Positions 8,652 to 16,635 of a DNA stretch of 23,145 nt are shown here, piece by piece. Where the stretch lies: NCBI GenBank assembly GCA_015143735.1, contig VKHC01000050.1:1-23145 (forward strand), read 5' to 3'. Below the pieces are notes generated by a model. The model was given only the letters and a program-made list of their open reading frames with translations. It searched no databases and was not told where the DNA came from. Within the stretch, counting starts at the first letter, position 1. Each line of letters opens with the position of its first letter. This DNA is from Synura sp. LO234KE. Taxonomy: Eukaryota > Sar > Synurophyceae > Synurales > Mallomonadaceae. A program made the translations under genes and the position numbers.

Positions 8652-9640
8652 TACCGACCACATTGATCCCACCCGTCCACTTGCACCCTAACTCAGCTTG
8701 GAGTGAAGTGTTGTTCTCGAATTCCATCGAATATCATAGCCGCGTCATTTTCGGTCATCGTTTATGTTCACTTCACCTCCCAGCCCATGTATACTTTCAT
8801 GGCTAGGAGGCATCATCAGGGTGAGGTCAACAAAATTTTCTGGAGTATTTGATGTATTGGCGGATCCTTGGGATGGGGGTGAGTTAGGGAACAAGAACGG
8901 AAACGATCTGGAAGAGATGTCTCTTTTGTATGCCGAATGGAGTATCAATATTCTAGAGGTGATCCATACTCTGTCTGGATCAGTGCTACCGTTTGGTTGT
9001 CAGGAAGTTACTGCATGAGGTGGATGAGTCTGATGACTGCCTTGTCACGATCACTTTAGGTCATAGGACCTCGCTGGTGCAACAATCCTGACTTTTTTTT
9101 CCCATTTTATTTCCTCTCGACGTATATACTATTTTCTAATTTCAACGCATGCCATTGTAACCCAAAATCAAATAAATCGAAAACTTATATAAGACTAGTA
9201 ATGTATGCCAAACTAAACGTCTTTGAACTTGTTGCCAAGCAAATTTCAGCAAATAAATACATTTTTTTGTCAAACTGCGTTCAAAGACCCTCTTTCTTAC
9301 TCATGCTATGCATAATTGCACCAAAATTAATTCGCTGTAGCATACATAACCCTAGCTTTCTTGACGTGGCCGAGCTCCAAGCGGCACCGCACTCTTTCAT
9401 GGCTTCAAGCTCCTAGTAAGAACCATTACTAGCTACTGCTATGATTGACCATTAAATTTTAGCTTTTTCCCAAATATTTTATACATAATTATGATGAGGT
9501 GATAGGTGATGTACTAACAGACACGTGAGCTAGAATTCGCACCCCCATCGATAGAATCCACTCTCCACGTACCAACTGACAAGCCCCGTGACCGAGTGCA
9601 GAACTCTAGTGACTGCACTTGGAGCAGGAGATTAGTCTCC
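8652..9640. other. Intergenic region without a supported gene
   Basis: Open frames at 8764-9018 (plus), 8745-8948 (minus) and 9201-9416 (plus) are short and show no motif or splice pattern that links them. The part after 9020 is AT-rich. The 3' end of the AlkB-like transcript should fall here; AATAAA occurs at about 9171-9176, but it is distant from the stop. Confidence 0.4.
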
Positions 9641-10025
9641 AACCGTGTCCCCAGTGCAGGTGGGATACGCAGAGTACGACACACTCTGGCGAGCCGAAAT
9701 TAGAAGGCCGTTGGGCAGAAGACAAAGCGGAAGCACAAGACAATTGATGGGGGTCACTGGTAAATTTAAGTTTCGACGAAATTCATATCGTTGGAAATAA
9801 TTTAAGGGGGACGTAAATAACAACCTGCCTGGCATCAAGGGTAAGAGAACCGCGCTATCCTCCGCTGTTATTGGATCGACTAGAGTCGGCTACTAAGTTC
9901 CGAATCCAGACAACAGTCGATGAAATCGGTACAAAAATCAACCGTGGTACGCGGCACCGCAGTAGCAGCTCACCGTGTAACGTGGATCTGCTATAGTGGA
10001 CCTCTCCGCTCATAAGCATGACGTC

Positions 10026-10204
10026 CTCTCTCTAAACCAACAGGGGGACCGTCCAAAAAGGGGTACGGTAGTTGCAAATCGTCAACTCCGCAACAAACTT
10101 GAGACAGCTTGAGGGGAACAGAGCCCTCTGCATGGATGCTCCTGGGATATGAAGAAAGCCTTTGATTTGGTGCCCAAAATGTTGGCGCTAAAGGTGATTG
10201 TTCT
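10026..10204 (+). mobile_element. LINE-type reverse transcriptase fragment
   Basis: One plus frame reads NQQGDRPKRGTVVANRQLRN, then KLETA, an in-frame stop (TGA), and then EQSPLHGCSWDMKKAFDLVP followed by KMLALKV. In non-LTR reverse transcriptases an entry block 'NQ.GF..GRGT' is followed about 30-40 residues later by the first catalytic block with '(D/W)D..KAFD.V'. The aspartates and the KAFD core are present. The RT does not continue recognisably past about 10204, so only about 60 codons survive. Sequence from about 9650 may belong to the same dead element (an open frame there is rich in Arg), but no motif was recognised. Confidence 0.6.
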
Positions 10205-11176
10205 ACTTAGATTATCTCGGTTCTTAGCACTATGAAATGTATGTTCTAAACGATCGGTAAATTATTTGTTGTGAGAAAGATCTTATACAAATAGTCAGTC
10301 CCAGCACCCACGAAAAGACAAAGCTTGAAACGCTACGACGATCATATCTTTTAAGGTTAAATCAAATATGCGTACAGGTGATATGAATCCTTTCATTAAT
10401 CTGCTAAATGTTTTCACGAAAAGATTATTCGCAAAAAAAAATAATTTCTTGATGATCACAAGTTAATCTCCTCCGTAACATATTCAAAGGAGAGTCTCCC
10501 CTTCACTTGATAATCGTCGATGTTCACCAGTAAGAGGACCAACTTCAGTTAATAAAATTACACTCTGTACTGCTGTAATTAATCGAGAGTTGAAAATCAA
10601 GTGTCTGCTCTCATAGAGAAACTGGAGAAGAACTAGATTAGAGCACCGAAGATGCGGTTTACTCTTACGCACACACAATTGTCTCGACACCACCCATTAA
10701 TTTCACAAGCTATTAACGTGCCGCTAGGCTTGATCGCATGCGAATCGTCCATGCAATCACACACTACAATCCAGGTTTAATCTTATACCAATTGATAAAT
10801 CGAAAGAAGTTCAACAGAGCTAGACATCTAGCGTACAGGCCCACAAACGCGAGCATACAAATTGTAACACACCAGAGTATGTCCAGGAAGCACCTTCCAG
10901 GGACAAGTGAACAATGATGGAAAGTCACTCCTGCACTGAAGGTGAAGCACATTGCGCTGAAGTAACATTAATTCTAAGGAAACATACAACGCGATAATCG
11001 TGTAAACAGTCAAAAAAGGACTCGGCCGTACAGCAATCATTCGTATTCGATTGAAAAATCGTAAATATGTCGTTAAAGGCTACCAACTCCAGTAGATCTT
11101 TCAGATTTCGACATCGGCATGAAAAAGGGACCGAAAAATTTTGAACAAAATAGTCACATGTTGCCAGAATAGTTCA
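10205..11176. other. Non-coding stretch, nothing recognised
   Basis: Short open frames at 10484-10693 and 10764-11040 on the minus strand lack any family motif. An A-rich run (10433-10442) lies about 230 bp downstream of the LINE RT fragment; it could be a relic tail but is too far away to assert. Confidence 0.35.
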
Positions 11177-11523
11177 CCATAGTTAGAGGCCTAGTAAGTA
11201 GGTCAGCGAAACTTTTCTTAGTTGAAAGGTTTGCTGATAAAACATCCCCTTGCTGGACCTGTTCTCGACCGCGAGATGGTAATTGATTTCGAAGTGCGTG
11301 GTTGCCATCAATCAAAAAAATTGGTCAAGTTTTGTACGAAAAATTGAATAAGCCAATGAGATGGAAGACAGGTTGACTATAAAGCCATATATTCAGATTG
11401 CATAGTGACATACTGCTATAACTTAGATTTTCAACAAATAGAAGAATCACCTAGATAAATTACGTAAGCACAACGGATCTCCGAGTGCCAATATATCTTG
11501 CATGATTGGCTTCGATATAAGCA
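11177..11523 (-). pseudogene. copia RNase H fragment, multiply frame-broken
   Basis: No long open frame exists, but pieces on the minus strand follow the copia RNase H in order. AYIEANHARYIGTRRSV begins at 11523 (the consensus has 'DA..AG....RRS', so the first catalytic Asp reads Glu). QSEYMAL follows near 11405 (consensus 'EAEYMAL'). THFEINYHLAVENR lies near 11305 (consensus 'KHIDI.YHF.RE'). After a one-base shift EQVQQGDVLSANLSTKKSFA leads directly into DLLTRPL, ending about 11180 (consensus 'T....ADI.TKPL'). Spacing between the pieces is right for the domain. It is an old, dead copy. The matching 3' LTR would lie to the left (lower coordinates) but was not recognised. Confidence 0.7.
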
Positions 11524-11553
11524 ATTTAAAGATTCAAGCCACGAGAAATAGTC

Positions 11554-11575
11554 ATCACCTTGAATTCAAGGTGAT
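11554..11575. repeat. 22-bp perfect palindrome
   Basis: The 11 bases ATCACCTTGAA at 11554-11564 are followed immediately by their exact reverse complement at 11565-11575, with no loop (central GAATTC). It lies just beyond the copia RNase H fragment and just before the CCGTAA-type array. Confidence 0.9.
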
Positions 11576-11597
11576 TTATAAGATATCAATTCAATAA

Positions 11598-11912
11598 GAT
11601 ATTTATTACCGTTATAATGATGATAATTACCGATAAATTACCGTAATAAATACGGAGTAACGCGCAGTACTCTACGATGCAATTAATGCGGTAATAACCG
11701 TAGTCATTACGGTCCGCAATAAATTACTGAAGATCGTAATAGAGACGGCAGTAGTAAATTACGGTGCTTCGCATCGGTTACCATTATAATCATAATAATT
11801 TATTACAGTAAGCTATTTTGGACCTAATACCGTAATATCATTGTGGTAATAAATTACGGTCTAACCGCCAGTACCGCAATAAACACGGTGAAATACACTA
11901 TAAACACGGTAG
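11598..11912. repeat. Degenerate array of TTACCG / CCGTAA-type motifs in both orientations
   Basis: About 315 bp in which close variants of TAATTACCG, CCGTAATAAAT, ATTACGGT and GCGGTAATAA recur at least a dozen times on both strands. Two longer blocks, around 11602-11630 (ATTACCGTTATAATGATGAT) and 11781-11808 (GTTACCATTATAATCATAAT), look like diverged copies. This could be the remains of a foldback or MITE family or a short satellite. No coding potential. Confidence 0.65.
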
Positions 11913-12725
11913 AATTCAATACTTGTAAGTTAATTAATAACAAAATTTGTTCCACTCAACAATACACGTCCGTTAAAAACAATCACGACCAATTCCTCCA
12001 TGTTGGTTACCAATAGGACTAACAGAAAGTGAATTATACAGACTCAGTATTTACATAAATTTCTAGGGTTTACTTTGCGACATCGGTACCCGTAACTGCA
12101 CTACATATCACCTTGCCGGCGGCTAGTTTCAAACCTACTTCTCGACTTTTGGCGAGCCCATATGGACTGCCTCATTTTTCGGTGTTGTTAAGTCCAGAAA
12201 GTCCAGTGCTGCCAGACATTTATTAGAAAAAGTTAGCATAGATTTTCTAGTCTTAACAACCCCAGATTAGGCGTTTCTTGAGCATGGAAATATAAGTCAA
12301 TTAGAGTTCGACATAATATTCGTAATTATGAAAATGTAAAAGTCGTTCGAAATTAAAAATATTGAGTCAAACTTTAATTGACTTAAAAAATAATAATAAT
12401 AATGTTTTCGCGCTCAAGGAACGTCTTCATAATTTGGACCCACCTTTACTCTAGCCTCGTCTCTAGAATTATACATTTTCAGTTAAACTGCAATAGCTTC
12501 AACAATAGCAATATCTGAAATGTAAACCTAAACATTACAAGACATAAAGATTCGATAATAACCCTGACCTCAAATGAAATTGCAGGTATTAATATACCTC
12601 TGCAGGCTAAGAGATCTATCCGATACTAGAGAAACACGCAAGGAAGTATGATTTCCAGAATCAATGAGTAACAGGTTAAAGGCGTCAGCTCTGTTATGGT
12701 ATCAATCGCTGTACGATAAACTAAG
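11913..12725. other. AT-rich non-coding stretch
   Basis: No supported gene or RNA. Composition is AT-rich with a short AAT run (ATAATAATAATAAT near 12391). Probably spacer or heavily decayed repeat. Confidence 0.35.
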
Positions 12726-12862
12726 AGTTTATATAGGAAAAACCGAGAATCATCGAGGAACGCCCAGTTTGTTTTCGAGTAACTTTCGAGGCTTTGCCGA
12801 GAAAATTACGAGAAAACAACGAGATCGTTCCGAGATGATTCGAGATACGACTAAAATAAACT
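12726..12862. repeat. Foldback (imperfect hairpin) element, two arms of about 67 bp
   Basis: The left arm (12726-12792) matches the reverse complement of the right arm (about 12796-12862) over nearly its full length. Matched pieces include GAATCATCGAGGAACG against CGTTCCGAGATGATTC, and TTGTTTTCGAGTAACTTTC against GAAAATTACGAGAAAACAA. Because of this, the two open frames crossing the region on opposite strands encode similar peptides (both have SLFS.NF and TRKQ), which shows they are not real genes. It fits a foldback transposon or MITE. Confidence 0.75.
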
Positions 12863-12940
12863 GGGTTTGTGCAAAAAGAGTAAGCGGCAGAATTTATGCA
12901 GTCTATGATAAGCATTCCATCTTTGAAGTAGGATAGGCTA

Positions 12941-12954
12941 AATGTACGTACATT
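12941..12954. repeat. 14-bp perfect palindrome
   Basis: AATGTACGTACATT reads the same on both strands. The GTACGTAC core recurs at about 12987-12994, 40 bp downstream. Function unknown; it is close to the foldback element. Confidence 0.8.
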
Positions 12955-13430
12955 CTTTTTGTACAATTACGAACCCTCCTATGATTGTACGTACGGACAA
13001 AATTAAAGAAATTTCAAAATTTCTATTCTGGGTTTGAAACTCGAGACGGGTGTACGTTGGAATTAAACTTAGTAGAGACGAAAATAGTGCTTCGAAATTT
13101 CTATAATTATCGATTACGTCATCGCAGGGCAGGAAGAAGAAAATACCAATTTTTTCAAATATGCTGACTTTAATCTTTGAAAGCCTTTGCATGGTATGGT
13201 TTACACGTTGAAATAAACCAGCCAGGATGTTTTATATTCACAAATAAACTGGTTTATATTCTCAGATAACTCGATCACGACCGGTTTATCATCAGTAAAA
13301 CCGGCAAATAATTGCATAGTGGGACCGGTTTTTCCTTAGTTTTTTCACAAACTCGAAACCATCGGATATTCGAAGAACAGATACGAGTACTGTCAGTTTA
13401 ACCGCGTTGAGACCGATGGTAGTCGATCCA
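12955..13430. other. Non-coding, with a cluster of AACCGG / CCGGTTT motifs at 13200-13340
   Basis: Open frames at 12938-13192 (minus) and 12985-13167 (plus) overlap and have no motifs. From about 13209 the sequence repeatedly shows AAACCAG, AAACTGGTTTA, ACCGGTTTATC, AAAACCGGC and ACCGGTTTTT, in both orientations. CCGGTTTATCATCAGTAAAA followed by CCGG forms a small hairpin. It could be the edge of a repeat into which the copia fragment at 13431 was inserted. Confidence 0.4.
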
Positions 13431-14402
13431 GTTTATCCGTGCATGTCGTGACTTTATGATAACTGCAATGAGTGAAGCGATAACTGATCATGTACTTGCT
13501 GACATGAAAAATGTATTTGGCGATGTGAGCGTTATGAGAGGGAGGAAGCATGATTACCTTGGAATAGTATTTGACCTCACTGGTGATGACCGCCTTCGCG
13601 TTAGTATGCTCGCCTCTGTTGCTGACATACTCAGTTGCACATTTATTGGCGATGACGTGGCGAGTTCACCTGCTAGTAACAACCTGTTCTCTATTGACTC
13701 TACTGGTGTTTTGTTGTCAGATGAAGACAGGGAATTTTTCATTCTATGGTTCCTAAGATGTTATATCTGGCTTAGAGGGTGAGACCACATATGTTACTTG
13801 CCATTTCATTTCTGTCCACAAGTGTGAAGTCCCCTACTGCACAGGACTTGAGATAACTAACTAGAGTTCTGAAATATCTAAACGGTACTAAGACTTTGGG
13901 GTTGTCAATGAGAGGAGAGACTGTTGTGTGTGTGTGTGCCTATATTGATGCTTCGTATGCTGTGCATGATGATTCCAAGTCGCACTCTGGAGTTATGATC
14001 AGCTTAGGAGTTGGAACTTTGCTGGCCAGGAGCACGAAACAGAAACATAACAGCAAATCGTCGCCAGAGGCGGCGATAATTGCGGTCAGTCACGGATTGA
14101 ACCATGTTCTATGGCTAAGAAATTTTCTAGAGGATCAAAGGTACAGAATGCCGATGGCCTAAGTGTTCCAGGACAACATGTCGGCCATCAGACTGTCCCA
14201 GACTGGGAGTTCGTCGTACTTGCGTACCAGACATATCGCGAGAAGCTTCTATTTTGTGATGGATCGTATGGATCATCGGGAGATTGCAGTGTCGTTTGTT
14301 GGGACTAACGATATGGTTGCTGACATCCAGACTAAGCTACTACAGGGAGCTAAGTTCAGGGAGCTAAGGGCTAAGCTTTCGGGCGACTGCAACTCGGAGT
14401 GA
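13431..14402 (+). pseudogene. copia reverse transcriptase C-terminal part and RNase H
   Basis: Starts at a decayed polymerase catalytic box: CRDFMIT just upstream of 13470, where copia has 'VDDLMIT'; one Asp is left. It continues with MSEAITDHVLADMKNVFGDV and MRGRKHDYLGIVFDL, classic RVT_2 sequence after the YVDD box. A frameshift occurs near 13740. The second frame runs from 13758 (KMLYLA) to 14402 with in-frame stops at 13770, about 13854 and 14160. RNase H is well preserved: YIDASYAV (Asp), KHNSKSSPEAA (Glu), FQDNMSAI (Asp), SSYLRTRHIARSFYFV, and MVADIQTKLLQGAKF (last Asp), so all four acidic residues remain. The upstream part of the element is missing. A putative LTR begins 54 bp after the last codon. 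Confidence 0.85.
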
Positions 14403-14455
14403 TCTGCAACTTCGACTACCTGGTGATAATAATTGCATTTGCCATTGAAGGGGTG

Positions 14456-14683
14456 TGTTGGAATTGTACAAAGACGAACGCATGCAGAGCAATTTCGAGT
14501 TATATCAAAGTAGCGTAATTTTGTTGAGAGAAAGTTCTCAAGAGATAACGCACTATTTTCTATTATTCTGCTTGCGATGTACTCAACTGGTAACCGCATT
14601 GATGAAATTGCAAATTCGAACTTTTAATTCTACCTCTATTCTATTGTTCTAAAATTTGGGTTCAACTCTGCGTTTAGGCGACA
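14456..14683 (+). mobile_element. Putative 3' LTR of the preceding copia fragment
   Basis: Begins TGTTGGAATTG directly after a purine-rich tract (GAAGGGGTG, about 14447-14455), as expected for the plus-strand primer site and LTR start. It is proposed to end at CGTTTAGGCGACA (14683), giving about 228 bp bounded by TG...CA. There is no second copy in the window to confirm the end, so the right boundary is an inference. It differs from the 680-bp LTR at 15373, so two copia families are present. Confidence 0.5.
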
Positions 14684-15120
14684 CAAGATAGTCATATTGG
14701 TGCACATCTAAATAGAACTGCAAATGGAATCGAGTCATGGTACTGGTGAAGATGGTTGGAGGGTTTCTGAAAGATTCTTATTCTTCATACTTAGTAGTTT
14801 GTAGCATTATCCCTATATTAAACTAGTAGCAGTTGAATGTTGCTATGAATATTTCTGTTGTATGCTATCTGACGAAAATCGTGTTCTATTCTTATTCATA
14901 TCTAATGCTGACGTATTTTTCTTTCTTTCATAACTAATTATCAGCTTCTTGCTCTCTTATAGATTGTCTTGAATTTGTGCAAAGCTAGTTAGTGACTAGA
15001 AACGAAGTGTGACTTCTCAAGTTCTTTCAGTATCCGCTGCCAGCTGTTTGCCCTGCCAACCTATTTCGTGACACTGACGTAATTTTTTATTTGTTTAATT
15101 TCGGTTTGTAGATTTAGGCG
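14684..15120. other. Spacer between two copia remnants
   Basis: No gene seen. Probably decayed sequence of the downstream copia copy, whose RNase H becomes recognisable only after about 15200. Confidence 0.3.
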
Positions 15121-15378
15121 TTGACCTGCTTTTATTGTTTAAAGTTCTTAGCGATTGCCGTTGGAATTATAGTTTTTTACCTGAGTGGACTGCACGGTAG
15201 TTGTAAACTAACGAAGGATATTGTTTTCTACTACCAAGTGCTAGGAGCGACTATATTGAAGATTACTACGCGTAGTAATAGAGCTGATACCTTAACAAAG
15301 CCGCTGCCTGCAGGAACTTGTTGGAGACATATAATTTCTCTCCTTGTAAATATCTGTCCGGAGGATGATGGGTGTTGA
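15121..15378 (+). pseudogene. copia RNase H C-terminal tail
   Basis: An 85-codon frame in which LTKDIVFYYQVLGATILKIT corresponds to the 'KHIDI.YH..RE....G.I.L' block and TRSNRADTLTKPLPAGTCW to the 'T..N.ADI.TKPL' end of copia RNase H. WRHIISLL follows, and the stop codon falls within the first bases of the adjoining LTR, as is common in copia elements. The upstream part of the polyprotein is not recognisable. Initial residues of this open frame are probably not element protein. Confidence 0.7.
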
Positions 15379-16052
15379 TGATTGTCTACTAGTACTCAGT
15401 TATTCGCGATTCAGTATACGGAAGAGTGCTCTTGAGTTTGCATAGCATTTAGGACGGGACGTGAACATTAGCTACGGCTTTCCCCGAGGAAATTTCTTAG
15501 AGCCTTTCGTGGACGTAACTTCACAGCATTATTCAGTCCTCGTGTGTGAGCATTTATATATGCATATGTTTTATGAGAGCGAAGTGATCAACGGCAATGA
15601 AGACTCAGTCTTGCTCTCTTTGACCAAGAACGAGTGCCAGAATATCAGCTCATACGAACCAGAGCATCGGCGATGAGTTGTACCCCCTAAGCAATCTAGC
15701 TTGGAGTGGTGTTGCTAGCTATGAAGGAAATGGTGATTGGAGCAATGTACTTCTTAAGTGTCAAACACTTGAGTACAGTTTCTAGTGAGCGGCTCGGTGC
15801 TTTGGGGCTCTTAATTATATAATGGATACTAGTTTTCGCTATTTTTAGACCAGTTAAGCTTTATCGCTATTTACGAACACTTGTACATATCTATACTAGT
15901 TATATCTTTAATCCACTTTAAAACTATGACTTGAGTTGCACTTGCTTACGTTGAAAATTACCTGACTTCCTCTCAGTCAAAATTAAATCTCAGTTTACTA
16001 CGATTAGGAGTTAATTTGCCCAAGGTAGCGTCTTAGAGAGACTATTCCAACA
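15373..16052 (+). mobile_element. 680-bp copia LTR
   Basis: Starts TGTTGATGATTG right after a purine tract (GGAGGATGATGG) at the end of the RNase H tail and ends CTATTCCAACA, so the termini are TGTTG...CAACA, a perfect 5-bp inverted repeat typical of copia LTRs. The 3' end is confirmed by homology with the minus-strand solo LTR at 5225, whose similarity stops at the same bases. A TATA-like TAATTATATAATGG lies at about 15811-15824. An open frame inside (15461-15676) is not considered a gene. Confidence 0.8.
15747..15776 (+). other. Conserved LTR hairpin with a covarying base pair
   Basis: TTAAGTGT-CAA-ACACTTGA forms a stem here. In the related LTR at 5225 the same place (5513-5531 of the plus strand, read on the minus strand) has TTAAGTGC-TTA-GCACTTAA. 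The T-A pair closing the loop in one copy is C-G in the other, and the stem is otherwise kept apart from one G-U-type change. A structure in the LTR RNA is suggested. Confidence 0.5.
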
Positions 16053-16635
16053 GCATGCCGCCCGTTGGTGTCAAAGCCGCCGCAAGTTTTAAAACCCGCT
16101 AAATGTATCGATTTTACGAACAATTAAAAGATAAATCAAAATTTCATTATCGTCGAATCGCTCAATCCAACCAGCTTGATCCTGACCGAGATATGGGCAC
16201 CCGTTTAAAGTCGATATTTTGCATATCGACTTAGCCTAACAGGTATAGTAGTTCTGAAGTAAACAAATCTATTTCTAGTACCACCGAAACATTACATGAA
16301 ATTGCTTTCTTTTGACCAGATGTTCTGGTAGGTTTACACGATAAGCTTTCTACGCTAAAGTGCTACGATATGGAACCTGACTACGGTCTTTACCCCGTAA
16401 ACAATTAGAAGCAATTTGCTGCTTTTCACCAAATCAGACTCTAACCATTTCCCAACTTAACAATAAGAGAAGTAAAGATTAAGTTATTCCCGGAATGGAT
16501 CTCACTGAATACGGTTTTCTAACAACTCTGAATCAGGCCGCGGGGGAAAATCAGCGTGGGAAAGACTGCAGAGTCGTTAAACCGCATTTAGGAACCAGTT
16601 ACAGCTACACCATCGACATCGACGCACCACTCTCA
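16053..16635. other. Spacer downstream of the CHERP-like gene, with a small perfect hairpin
   Basis: No gene. AAGTCGATAT (16208-16217) and ATATCGACTT (16223-16232) form a perfect 10-bp stem with a 5-nt loop. The plus-strand open frame from 16495 runs antisense through the GC-rich end of the CHERP-like gene and is a shadow. The 3' UTR of the CHERP-like gene should lie here. Confidence 0.5.

Noticed and set aside
8764-9018. 84-codon plus frame downstream of the AlkB-like gene
   Set aside because: No motif, no recognisable splice link to the AlkB-like gene and an equally long frame on the other strand.
9201-9416. 71-codon plus frame
   Set aside because: No similarity recognised, AT-rich, no supporting neighbours.
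12664-12966. Open frames on both strands (90 and 81 codons)
   Set aside because: Both are produced by the foldback repeat; their similarity to each other is explained by the inverted arms.
15461-15676. 71-codon plus frame within the LTR
   Set aside because: Lies wholly inside a defined LTR; not maintained in the homologous LTR copy at 5225.
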